A stretch of 64,000 bases of DNA from Rhynchopus sp. YZ270_cl-10 (lineage: Eukaryota; Euglenozoa; Diplonemea; Diplonemida; Diplonemidae), in assembly GCA_964035575.1 (NCBI GenBank), contig OZ037858.1:1116001-1180000 (forward strand). Direction: 5' to 3'. Positions 50,274 to 59,972 of this stretch are shown here, in pieces (position 1 is the first letter of the stretch; every line of letters begins with the position of its first letter). Below the pieces are notes generated by a model. That model searched no databases, was not told where the DNA came from, and was given only the letters and a program-made list of their open reading frames with translations. The position numbers and the translations under genes were made by a program.

Positions 50274-53200
50274 CCAGTATAAACCATGCGAATTATCGGC
50301 ATAAGACGCTGTTGACTCGTTTTGCAGGAATCGCGGGGCAGCCAAATGTGTTCCGGAGGGTGGCGTGGTCTGTGTTTGGTGTGGTTGCATTGCCGTACCA
50401 TAGCTGCCGGATGTTTTGCGGGGTGTTGACAGTCAAGCTTGGCAACGAGGCGTTTATGCGATACGAGCGGGGCTGCCCTTCCTTCCTTCCCTGCAGCGAC
50501 TCTTCCATCGCGCTGCTCTACTACATCATCTGCAGCATAGGTGTTGTCGCCAGCGCACTATCGTGGCTCTTCCCCCAAGGTGCCTCCCTATGGAAAGTCA
50601 TCACCTCTGCGTATGTCGGTAGTCTTATCCTCCTCCTCGTCTACCTCCTCAGCGCCAGACGGACCTACGTCCAGCAGGTACGCATCAATGAAAGCTCGGT
50701 CCCCAAAACTGCCAATGTGTTCCCCATAATGTCCATCATAGTCAGCCTCGTCTATATGACGTCGGCGCTGTTCAGCCACGTCGAAAGGGATACAGTGTGG
50801 AGCACCTTGGTGGCAATAGATGTGATGTGTGGTATATCGTTGAATGCTCTGGGAGGTTTGACCATGGTGTTGATGGTGGCCACCTGGGTAGCGTGTGCGT
50901 ACATTTCGGGGGTTGTGCAGGACGACCCAACGTTTCGGATGAACGAAAGTGTAAATCCGGGGTCAACAGTAGTAGCAAATCCGTTGGAGGCGGCAGCAGC
51001 ACCGGTGCCAGTACCGCAGCCGCCGGCGCAGCTTCCTCAACGGATAGGAAGCTCTGCTCTTGCTGCATCGGCGGTAAAGGATGACAAAACAGTCATGGCG
51101 TCGTCAGTTCTGTCGTTCCCTACCTTCCCCTTCTCGCACAGCACCACAGGGCCACAGTCCTCCCTCCCCAAGGGCATGGAGTTCACCGCATCGTCGGTCT
51201 TCATGCGCCAAGAGAGTGGCACCATTCTGCACAAATTTCTCTCTCTTCTCGCAATATACGACCTCCTCTTTGTCCCAACCACGTCCATCCTCCTGCACGC
51301 CTGTGTCCACCTCCCGGTTGACACCCTAGAGCAGAAGATCTTCAAGGTTGGGAACTTTGTGATTCTTTGGTACCACATCTTCTTCTCAACGCTGTTCCAC
51401 TGTGTCATCTACAACGATGTTCATACCTGTGTTAACTCGCGTTTCTGCCGGCCAAGCTGTGGCTTGTTTAATTCCGCTTTGAAGCTTGGTGCGCTGCTGC
51501 TACTATTGCTGAGGGAGGTGGTGCGGGACAGGGTGAATGTTGTGCTGTCGTTGTACATTGCATCGTGCACTGTTATGTTCTGCTTTGCGAAGCAGTATAA
51601 GACGGACCTGCCGGTGTGGCAGCGTGGGCCGTGGAGTTCGGTGACGACGAACGCTGTGTTTCTTGTTGCGGTGCTGTGTCTCATGTGGGCAGCAGTGGTC
51701 GCCGTCGGGCATGAGTACGGCTTGTTCTCTGAGAGCTGGGGGGCAGCGGTGGTAGTGCTCGTAGGATGGGTGTTCCTCGTGTTCTCGCGCAGTGGTGTCC
51801 CGCTAGCCCCACCACCACCAGCAGAGCACCAAGAGGACGTCGATTTCGCCTCGCTGATCTCCCAATGGCCCCACCCACCGCCCGTGCACACCATCAGCAA
51901 CGCACCCACCTCTAGTCTCACCATTAGCCAGACCCCTACCCTTCATCCATCGATACCTCCCGCCACGCCAAGCGCACTGCGGCCTCTACAGGAAGGTGCG
52001 TCCAGTGCAGGTACTGGAGTTGACGACGCATCCCTCATGACAAACAAACGGGTTCGTGTAATGAATGCAAAATGTGACAGTACAAAGAACGAAGACGGAG
52101 AAGTGAACTGCTCCATTCCCATCAGCGATGGGTCTCGGTCCAGCCGAGGCCTGGGATGGTCGATGCAATCCTCCCTCCCCTCGCACCAGAAGGAGCGTCC
52201 TGGGTGTTTCTCAGTGTCAATGCGATCGCATCCAGGCAAGGTTGAGCTCAGCTCTGTCAAATCCAACAGCAGCAGCGAAGAAGGCGAACCCCCGGACCGT
52301 GGGTACTTCCGTGTGAACGAGGGGGAGACACGGGATGGCTTTGTGTTTTCGCAGAAGGTATGCATCTACAGTGCGGTTTAGTGAGAATTCTAACTAGGCA
52401 ATTATACTTTTGTTATAATCACGATTAGGGCCGCAACACAGTCTACTGACTAGTCTAATTATGGACTAACCAAAGTCTACCTAGAATTGGCCAAAACCCA
52501 GCCCCGAAAAATCCTCACCTGCACAATTAAAACGACATCATTAAAAGCGCAGGTTAAGTCGCCGTTATTACTGGCCGGACTGTATTATATGTTTTGAAAT
52601 CTTGAAAATTTGAAAATTTAATCACAGCTCGGATGGGGTCAGTTTGGGACAGTATGGCTTGTAAAGGACAAGCAGCACAGTGGAGACATGGTGGCACTCA
52701 AAATAGCAAAGTGCCTGCCCGCGTACACCGAAGCTGCAGCGGTAGAAATTGCGGTGTTGCAGAAGATCAACGAAGAGGCCAAGGCTCTCTCCGCATCGAA
52801 CACGTCGTTGGAGCGGCTTGCGTGGGCTTCACACATTGTGCATCTCAGAGGCCACACGGTTCTTACGGGGGACAACAACGAGAAGCACACCGCAATGGCG
52901 TTCGATGTGTGTGGGCCGAACCTACTGATGCTGCTCAAAAACCATCGGTGCGAATCGATCGAGCTTCCTATTATCAAGACCATTGTTCGAGACATTCTGA
53001 AGGCGCTAGCTTTTCTTCATGATACGGTTCGTGTGGTGCATACTGACATCAAACCTGAAAACATTATGCTGAAGATCCTTGACCCTAGAGTCCTGTCAAA
53101 AGCCTCACGTGGCACCTGCACTGCGGGAGAATGCGCGCAAAACGACAACGCACTGCACGGCATCTGCGACTCTGAGATGGTCCGCTCCCTGGACCATTGG

Positions 53201-53713
53201 TACTCCATTGTTGTCGGCGACCTGGGAACCGCGAGATGGATTGATGGCTCTTACGACGTTAGTACCACACAGACACGGGAGTACCGCTCCCCTGAGGTCA
53301 TTTTGGGGGTCGAGACTGTGACACCTGCTGTGGATCTGTGGTCATGCGCTTGCCTCACGTATGAGCTTGTGGTGGGGTCCTATCTGTTCAACCCGAAATG
53401 CAAGCCGGAGGAGGAGAGGCATTCGTACCAGTTGTCGTTGTTTCAGCAGCTGTTGGGGCCGCTGCCTATCGCCTCTATGACCTCAGTCACGTTGGGCGCG
53501 TCGTTCTTCAGAAAAGGTGAATTCAAAGGCGAAGTGCTTCCCCGCGTGCAGATGCTCGATCTGCTCAAAGAGCTGCACTTCCCGCAACACGAAAAGGAAA
53601 GTCTCGCAGACTTCCTCCTCACCCTCCTCCGCTTCGTCCCGGGACAGCGTCTCACAGCCTTCGAAGCCCTCTCACATCCGTTCTTGGATGGACAACAAAG
53701 TGAAAATTTTTGA
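50270..53713 (+). CDS. Polytopic membrane protein fused to an SRPK-type protein kinase
   Basis: About 1057 aa; exon 1 50270-52357, intron 52358-52627, exon 2 52628-53713. Residues about 20-507 contain some nine or ten hydrophobic helices (for example SIALLYYIICSIGVVASALS, SLILLLVYLL, LSLLAIYDLLFV, NAVFLVAVLCLMWAAVVAVG) with no recognised family; the general look is of a 7TM-or-more receptor or transporter. A Ser/Pro-rich linker (507-675) leads to a kinase. The exon-1 end DRGYFRVN...FSQK lies where SRPKs have GYHPV...RK, and exon 2 begins LGWGQFGTVWLV (Gly loop). It continues with VALKIAK (Lys 721), VVHTDIKPENIM (HTD, a hallmark of SRPKs), GDLGTARWI (DLG for DFG) and TREYRSPEVILG. SRPKs phosphorylate Arg-Ser repeats of splicing factors and are normally soluble. 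The kinase assignment is firm; the fusion depends on one intron and should be tested against transcripts. Confidence 0.82.
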
Positions 53714-54043
53714 GGAGAAAAGAAACGTGTAAAACATTAGCTCCAAAAAATAAGGAATGCCCCCCCGCACAGTGAATAACCTGACGTCCCTATTCTGTTT
53801 CCACAGGAGGAGGGGCGGTTTCTGAGAATCTGAATCAGAAAAAAAACGTGGTTTGTTCACCCTATGATCCTCTCCCCCCATTACACGCGGTTTTGTCCTT
53901 CTCATAAAATTTCAAAACCCCCTTACACGCGTTGCTATTAGAAGTCGGCGGAAAAAGCCAACGTTTTGATCGTCTGATACCGACCATTTTTCTCCCCCTC
54001 CCGTTAAAATCACATTGCGGTCATTCAGATCTCATACCTATCT

Positions 54044-54130
54044 GTTTGGCTGCGTTCAATGAAAATAATCTTCCCTTCCCTAGTTGTGTTATCAAGATCA
54101 GGTGGCGACCGTAAAAGTCTTGTTTTTTGT
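54044..54130 (+). repeat. ~90-bp dispersed repeat, copy 2
   Basis: TTTGGCTGCGTTCAATGAAA, AATCTTCCC, TTCCCTAGT, TATCAAGATCAG, GCGACCGTAAAAGTC. It is the partner of 17461-17550, about 36.5 kb away and in the same orientation; roughly four of five positions agree. Confidence 0.65.
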
Positions 54131-54881
54131 CATTGTTCAGGCTCTCCGCTAGGATTTCCGATTTTGAAAAAAAAATTGTTGATGGTCCACGTTGGTGAGG
54201 TACATGCTTGCGCCGCAGGCGCACGGTACGCAACTTTTTTTTTTCCCAACACCCGATTTTGACTTTTTTGGGCACTCACCTCTCCATATCTTCTTCTCCT
54301 GAGCTTTTTTGACAGGTAGAACGGGTCTGAACCACTCAGCAGAACTTTTTTCCCTTTTTTTTTTTCCCATTTCAAAAAGTTCTGTTGACAATCAACAGAA
54401 CTTTAGTACCTAGCGGAGGCCCTGTTATTGTTTGGAAGGTTGGGAGACCTTGCCCGAATGCGGAATTGAGTTGGGTCTATTTTTAAAAGAAAATATTTCT
54501 TGTAGTATTTTTGGAATAGTGTAGTTGCCACCTGTCTTTTTGATTTTTTTTAATGTTCAAAATCAAGCTAAGGGAGTCGCAATGCGCCCTTCCTCCTATT
54601 CTCTGCAGCAAGAGAAAACAAAAATGTCTCGAAATGGACATCTATATATATATATTTTTTTTTTTTTGACTTTTTTTTGGGGGTGTGCGTATCCCGTTGG
54701 TAGCCTAAGGTAGCCTTGGGATTGATACAAATTCGTTCAGAGATTGTCGCGGATTTAAATAAAAAAACCCCCCGGGAAAGCGAGTTGTCGATAACAAAAA
54801 AATAACCAAAAAAGCCTAATACCCCCATTCCTCTACTCTTATCCGTTTAATATTTTGCAACCTTCACACTCCCCTTTCAGT

Positions 54882-54899
54882 ATGAAAACGAGAAGATAA
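54882..54899 (+). promoter_or_regulatory. Five-codon upstream ORF in the leader
   Basis: ATG AAA ACG AGA AGA TAA begins one base after the best trans-splice acceptor (AG 54879-54880) and ends 11 nt before the main ATG 54911. If that acceptor is used, ribosomes would meet this ORF first, so it may limit translation. Confidence 0.4.
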
Positions 54900-54910
54900 A
54901 AAACACAATA

Positions 54911-57900
54911 ATGAAGGCGATGTACCTAATGATTTTGGGTGCAACCCAAACCCTTGCGGCTGAATGCGGTGCGACGGAGTGCAATGCTTTGCGGGCTTCC
55001 TTGCAGAGGAGGATGTTGAGTGGCGCGTTTCCTAATACCGATAAGATTTACGAGCCGAACACACCGACTAGCGCGTTACCAGCATATGTCATGCAACTAC
55101 ACACCCCTGTAGTACGCGTGGTGAACGGGATTGCCTCAGTCACAGTAGGCGCGGATACACGCAAAACAAACACCGCTACAGGAACACCAGGCATGCCAAT
55201 GATCCACCCCATGTCAGGAGACACCAACCCTACCTTCCCCAGCGCCTACCCCCTCGATACTACGTCCTATCACCACATCGACGCCATCTACGTGGAGGAC
55301 CAGGCTAATAATGTTATTGCAATCGACACCAACCTCAACCCCGCGTCGTCCCCATCCGCGTTTCTTTCTTTCATTGTCCCGAAGGGGGTGACGCAGATGA
55401 CACCGTACGCTTCGTGTACTGTGCATGGAGTGTTCAAGGGGGAGTCTGTTGTTGTGGCAACGTCCGACATATGGGATGTGTCTGCTGCGTATGACGATCC
55501 GTTTGTGTGCAGGCCGCGTGGGTGTGGGAGTACGGATTTGTATGGGGATACGTTGCTCGCAAGATGGCAGGCGCAGGACTTCACAAAGGCAGGGACTGGA
55601 ATATACGCAACGCCCACGACAGCGCAGGCAGAAGGAAACCTTCCGGTGTTCACCAACTCCGCAGCCTCGTCGACGATCACTATTAGCATCGGCAAGGTGG
55701 GGTCGACGCCTGCAGTAGGCAGTCTTGACTACAACACCCTGCACTTCACAGACTCAATCTTCGCAGTGGACCAGACCGGTAAGGTAGTGGCATACGGAGT
55801 GTTCCTTCCTCAGACAGGTGCCGCTCCGTCCCTCACCTTCGACGTTCCTGCTGGGGTCGATACATTGAAGGCCTTCGCCCACTCCAACGACTTCGGGTTG
55901 AGCGTTGGAGAAGCCACCATCGCCAAGACAACAGACTTCAAGATAGGCACCACAGGAGCAAGCCTTGCGCAGTGTTTTGCGGAGTGTGCGGCGCTTGCAA
56001 ATGAGGGGAACCCCCTGAAGGGGAACAGGAGGGAGTGTCCTGACATGCCGGTGTTCGGTGTGGAGAGTACTGTGGACATGGCGACGTCGCGGACGTTCTT
56101 GGATTTGGGGCTGGCAAGGTCGATTCAGCATATCGAGTTTGTGATTCCAAGTCACAACATTGCTGACACATTCCAAGTGTTAGTATCGAATGAGAACGTA
56201 AACGTGCCGTGTGACGAAGTTGACGATGCGAAGTATGTCTCCTGTGCGTCTGGAGTGCTGACAAAGTCGAGTCTTGCGCAGGACAGTGCGGACCTCTACT
56301 TCATTGAGTGTCGGATGACCCCGGTTGCACCGTTCTTGGCAAACTGTGTTAAGGTTGTGACAAGCGCAGCGTCGCAGACACTGACCTCTGTCACCGTGCG
56401 CGGCATGCCCACCTTTGTCGTGGATGCCTCCAACGCGTGCAGGGTCAATGCACTCACGTCCGACGCAATGCTCCTGCAGCTGACCGCAAAGAACCAACTC
56501 CTCCAAACCCAGGCCGACGACGCAGCGCTCTACGACAAGCACAAACCGTATCTCATGATCGTGGGCAACCAGGCCACCATCACAATCGGGAAGACCTCCT
56601 TTCCTTGGGTCACAGAGACGGTCAGCACGCACCCGCAGGACAACGAGCACTTCATGGACACGTTGTACGCTGTGGACGAGTTGGGGCGTGTCATCGCGGC
56701 AGGGGCGCTGAACCCGTCGACAGGTGTGCCGGTAACGTTTTCGTTCACCCTGCCCGAGGGTGTGCAGCGTGTCGTGCCGTACGCGCACTGCAACCTGCAC
56801 GGCCTCTTCGTCGGCGACGCTGTCTATATCGAAACGCTCGGCACAACAACGCCTTCGGCAGACATGCTCTCTGCCGCATGCGTGTTCTCGCAGTGCGGTG
56901 CGCAGATGCCAGGCAGGACGCCCTTCATCGATGACGGCTCCGCCAGCACGTGGCTCAAGACGGAGGCCGTGCGCAAAGCAACAAGCGTGTCCAAGCTCGA
57001 CAACAACAACAACAACGCAGGTACCGACGCCCTCACCGCGCTGCACACAGCAACGCTGAAGGCGGAGGCCAATGGGTGGTACACCGTCGAGGTGCCTAAC
57101 CACCCGCACGCAAAAAACAGCGGTGTGGCTGCAGACCCGTTTGCAGCGCACTTTATCGGCTTCGTTTGGGTTGAAGACCAGAACAGCGCAGTCATTGCGA
57201 GTGCATTCCCTTCGCCGATGGCGTCTGCGAACAATGTGCTGAGGTTTCAGATGCCGACAGGCACGACAGCTGCGACTCCGAAGGTGTACTGCAACCAGCA
57301 CGGCACGTACACGGGGGCCACAGTGGATAGCCCAGTCCTCCCTACGTCACCGCCCACACAGAACGCGCTTGGGACGTGCCTCAACGTTGCCACGTTCCTC
57401 CCGTACGAACCCAGCCTTGGGGTGTCGCAGCAGAGAATCACACCGTGCGAGACGCTTGCAAGCGACCAGCTCGCGCTTGGCCTTGCCGACACCACTGGCG
57501 ACATGGCCTACGTGGAAAAGCACACACCCTTTGTGACGGTGGCGGTCGACACGACGAAGATCCGCGTGGTCATTGGAAAGACGGGGAACTTCCACCCTAT
57601 GCTTGCCGCCACTGACAGCACGGTGCACTTTGTTGACCTTATTTGGGTGACATACACGGACATCAACGATGTCACTGAGGTGGGGCAGGTGGTGGCACCT
57701 TCGCCGGACAGCACTTTGGGGGCGGATGGACTGTTCTATGAGTTCACCTTCCCTACCTATGCGAAGACGGCACAGGCGTATTCACACTGCAACCAGCACG
57801 GGCTGTTCACAAGCACAGTCTTCACATTTGCATCTGTGCCCAACACTCCTAGGGCCGCCCCAGCTGCGTGCACGATACCTGCAGCACGCTGCCTCGACTT

Positions 57901-58786
57901 CACATACGGCAAGACCAACGGCGACGCACAACTGACCTGCGACGCAAGCAAGGCAGACCTCCTCCGCGGCGTGGACAAGACCTCCACCACCCCCACCCTC
58001 ACCCCCACCATCACACTGTACCCCGCCACTACCACTACCGACGCCTACGTCGTCCTCATCGACACAACATCAGGGCAGAGCAACTCCTTCAGGAACACCG
58101 CCACAACCTTCGTCGCCACCATCACTGTCACCGACAACGCAAACAAAGTGGTTGCCCTCGGAAAGTTCTCCCCTACCGAGGCGTACAGCAGCCTCCGCTT
58201 TAACATTCCCGTTGGAACAACTTCTTTGACCGCTCATATCCAGATGAACGACAAAAGCTATTATGTGTCCACCGTTACCTCGGTTACCACTACACTGAAC
58301 GGAGCAGCGGGATGCGTCATTGGGAAGTGTTTGCTATCTGCGGCAACGACGACAAATGACTATGGATTGGTGAGCATGCCGGTGATGAGCGATGGGTTGA
58401 ACCCTGTAGTGCCGGCAACCGCAGTGCCTACAGCAGTGCCTACCGCTGAACCGACTGTTGCGCCAATCTCAGAAAATCCTACTTTGGAAACATTGTCGCC
58501 CAATGCAACAGATGCACCAGAGGTGAACGTAACGGAGCCTCCACCTGCTGTGACCACCGCCCCTGCAGCATCAACCAGTGCACCACCCGTTGGCGGCGAA
58601 GATGACGATGACGACGACGGTAACGGCCTCCTCATTGGACTCATCATCGCTGGTATCGTGCTCCTTCTTGCGATCCTCGGAGGGGCTTTCTACTTCTCCC
58701 GCGCATCAAACAAACCCCCGCCAATGTCCTTCCTCCAGCAATGCGAACTCTTAGAAGAGAAGCATGACCCCCAGACTGCTGTCTAA
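54911..58786 (+). CDS. Membrane-anchored surface protein with tandem superoxide-reductase-like domains
   Basis: 1291 aa, intronless. A signal peptide (MKAMYLMILGATQTLAAEC) leads into about six repeats of a ~100-residue unit that resembles the superoxide reductase (SOR/desulfoferrodoxin C-terminal) fold. SOR binds iron with four His and one Cys, from (E)KH.P, HP....H and C..H. Repeat 3 keeps all five: H544, H574, H580, C627, H630 (DKHKPY, HPQDNEH, HCNLHG). Repeat 5 keeps H871, H895, H906, C960, H963 (EKHTPF, HPM, HCNQHG). Repeat 1 keeps H64, H99, H122, C169, H172. Repeat 4 keeps H731, H747, C794, H797 and perhaps H712. Repeat 2 (about 245-335) and repeat 6 (about 1030-1125) have lost the ligands. 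Between repeats 2 and 3 a 380-500 segment looks like a discoidin/F5-8C-type fold. Cys-containing linkers precede repeats. A Thr/Pro/Glu stalk, one membrane helix (1240-1262) and a 29-residue cytosolic tail end it. It may scavenge superoxide at the cell surface, or may simply bind metal; activity is inference. Confidence 0.82.
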   Translation: MKAMYLMILGATQTLAAECGATECNALRASLQRRMLSGAFPNTDKIYEPNTPTSALPAYVMQLHTPVVRVVNGIASVTVGADTRKTNTATGTPGMPMIHPMSGDTNPTFPSAYPLDTTSYHHIDAIYVEDQANNVIAIDTNLNPASSPSAFLSFIVPKGVTQMTPYASCTVHGVFKGESVVVATSDIWDVSAAYDDPFVCRPRGCGSTDLYGDTLLARWQAQDFTKAGTGIYATPTTAQAEGNLPVFTNSAASSTITISIGKVGSTPAVGSLDYNTLHFTDSIFAVDQTGKVVAYGVFLPQTGAAPSLTFDVPAGVDTLKAFAHSNDFGLSVGEATIAKTTDFKIGTTGASLAQCFAECAALANEGNPLKGNRRECPDMPVFGVESTVDMATSRTFLDLGLARSIQHIEFVIPSHNIADTFQVLVSNENVNVPCDEVDDAKYVSCASGVLTKSSLAQDSADLYFIECRMTPVAPFLANCVKVVTSAASQTLTSVTVRGMPTFVVDASNACRVNALTSDAMLLQLTAKNQLLQTQADDAALYDKHKPYLMIVGNQATITIGKTSFPWVTETVSTHPQDNEHFMDTLYAVDELGRVIAAGALNPSTGVPVTFSFTLPEGVQRVVPYAHCNLHGLFVGDAVYIETLGTTTPSADMLSAACVFSQCGAQMPGRTPFIDDGSASTWLKTEAVRKATSVSKLDNNNNNAGTDALTALHTATLKAEANGWYTVEVPNHPHAKNSGVAADPFAAHFIGFVWVEDQNSAVIASAFPSPMASANNVLRFQMPTGTTAATPKVYCNQHGTYTGATVDSPVLPTSPPTQNALGTCLNVATFLPYEPSLGVSQQRITPCETLASDQLALGLADTTGDMAYVEKHTPFVTVAVDTTKIRVVIGKTGNFHPMLAATDSTVHFVDLIWVTYTDINDVTEVGQVVAPSPDSTLGADGLFYEFTFPTYAKTAQAYSHCNQHGLFTSTVFTFASVPNTPRAAPAACTIPAARCLDFTYGKTNGDAQLTCDASKADLLRGVDKTSTTPTLTPTITLYPATTTTDAYVVLIDTTSGQSNSFRNTATTFVATITVTDNANKVVALGKFSPTEAYSSLRFNIPVGTTSLTAHIQMNDKSYYVSTVTSVTTTLNGAAGCVIGKCLLSAATTTNDYGLVSMPVMSDGLNPVVPATAVPTAVPTAEPTVAPISENPTLETLSPNATDAPEVNVTEPPPAVTTAPAASTSAPPVGGEDDDDDDGNGLLIGLIIAGIVLLLAILGGAFYFSRASNKPPPMSFLQQCELLEEKHDPQTAV

Positions 58787-58950
58787 AAAAAAATGCCAAA
58801 AAAAAAATTGCAATTAGATTTTGTGGGGGGCTGAAGGTACAGACCCTTTTAGAATGAGGTTTTTTTTTGTAGAAAACTATGGAAGATTCTGTGGGGGGGT
58901 GGTGGAGTGGGTGGGGGGGTCGTTTTTCTGCATCAATTTTTTTGTGTGGG

Positions 58951-58990
58951 AGGTGGCGTAAGCAGAGGCTTAGATTCATCTTAAAATTTT
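58951..58990 (+). repeat. Small hairpin repeat, GCTTAGATTCATCTTA type
   Basis: AGGTGGCGTAAGCAGAG, GCTTAGATTCATCTTAAA. The stem TAAGC/GCTTA is kept with a short loop. Confidence 0.6.
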
Positions 58991-59440
58991 TGTTGTGTTT
59001 TCCTTTTTTTTTTTTGCGTTCGATTCTGTGGAACAAAAGCAATTTTTTTGTGTATTTTTTGTTAAAAAAAAAGTTGTCGTCGTTTTTGATTTTTTCTTCT
59101 CTCTCGTTAGAACAACGATGGTGTGCCGGAAAATATGCCGGGTTCGTATTTCTCCCTCCGGATGAATGGGCCCCAACAGCAAGTAAACATACCATCAGTT
59201 CATGGCAGTGCTCATGACCCATAGAGTCGTGTTTGACCCTGTGGATGTATTCATGGAGATTTTCTTTTTAGAAAAAAAAAAAGATCAATCTTTTTTTCTG
59301 TAAAATATCTTATTCCACACATTGACTAAGCTTCGGCTTGGGATTTTACCTACTTCTTTTGTTTTTTTTTTTGTTGTACCCTCTCAAATACTTTCAATTC
59401 TGTGAACTGAAAGTATATGAATCTAATTGTTGTGGGGTAG

Positions 59441-59475
59441 CAGTGCCTGCGTCCAAGAGGCGTTTTGCACTACTT
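59441..59475 (+). repeat. Interspersed hairpin repeat, AGTGCC/GCACT type
   Basis: CAGTGCCTGCGTCCAAGAGG then CGTTTTGCACTA. It is almost identical to 34851-34892 and is followed by a T-rich tract. A GTACACTGTCACG repeat begins 36 bp later. Confidence 0.6.
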
Positions 59476-59510
59476 TTTTTTTCTTTCACCCGGTACATCA
59501 ATCATTGTAC

Positions 59511-59560
59511 CAAGATACACTGTCACGAGAGGGCTTCGTATTTCAAGTCAATTTTTTTTT
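59511..59560 (+). repeat. Interspersed repeat, TGTCACGAGAGGGCTT type
   Basis: AAGATACACTGTCACGAGAG, GGCTTCGTATTTCAAGTCAA, then T10. It belongs to the 16561-16608 family. Confidence 0.7.
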
Positions 59561-59932
59561 TGACGAATCTTCCTTTTGTAATAGTTTTTAGTTTTTACGG
59601 GAAAATAGTGTTTCCTTTACCAATGGTGGAAGAGGTACGCATCGTTCAAATGAGTACACATGGTCAATCTCTGTCATTTTCGTCTAAGTTGCAATGATAG
59701 CCATCATAAAGGTGGCTATCGATAGCCATGACTACCAAGTGTTCTTCTCCTTCTTGATGCCTACAGACGTCGAAGGTCATCTTCCTACCCATTATTTTTT
59801 TGTCTTCCACAACCTATCCGCACCATTTAGCAGTTTGTAAAAAAATAAATAAATTTAAAATAAGCAACCCAGTGAACTTTTAATGATTGTGTCTAGCCCC
59901 CCCAGTAGAGCTTTGCCTGTCAAGCTTGTTAT

Positions 59933-59972
59933 TAGGTGATTCCGCAGAAGAGGCTCGGAATCATCTTATACT
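59933..59972 (+). repeat. Small hairpin repeat with a rebuilt stem
   Basis: AGGTGATTCCG, loop CAGAAGAGGCT, CGGAATCATCTTATA. Here TGATTCCG pairs with CGGAATCA over 8 bp, although neither side matches the CTAAGC/GCTTAG stem of the other copies. The position and the ATCATCTTATA tail show that it is the same element. Confidence 0.65.

Larger units (their letters stand above)
53714..54910. other. Intergenic region before the superoxide-reductase-like gene
   Basis: No gene is seen. It contains copy 2 of the ~90-bp repeat (54044-54130) and a perfect 13-bp hairpin AAAGTTCTGTTGA/TCAACAGAACTTT (54377-54404) with a third CAGCAGAACTTTTTT nearby. The acceptor CACTCCCCTTTCAG (AG 54879-54880) is followed at once by a short upstream ORF (54882-54899). 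Confidence 0.5.

Noticed and set aside
56180-57301. 373-codon open frame on the minus strand
   Set aside because: It is antisense to the superoxide-reductase-like repeats, with His/Arg/Cys-rich translation and no motif.
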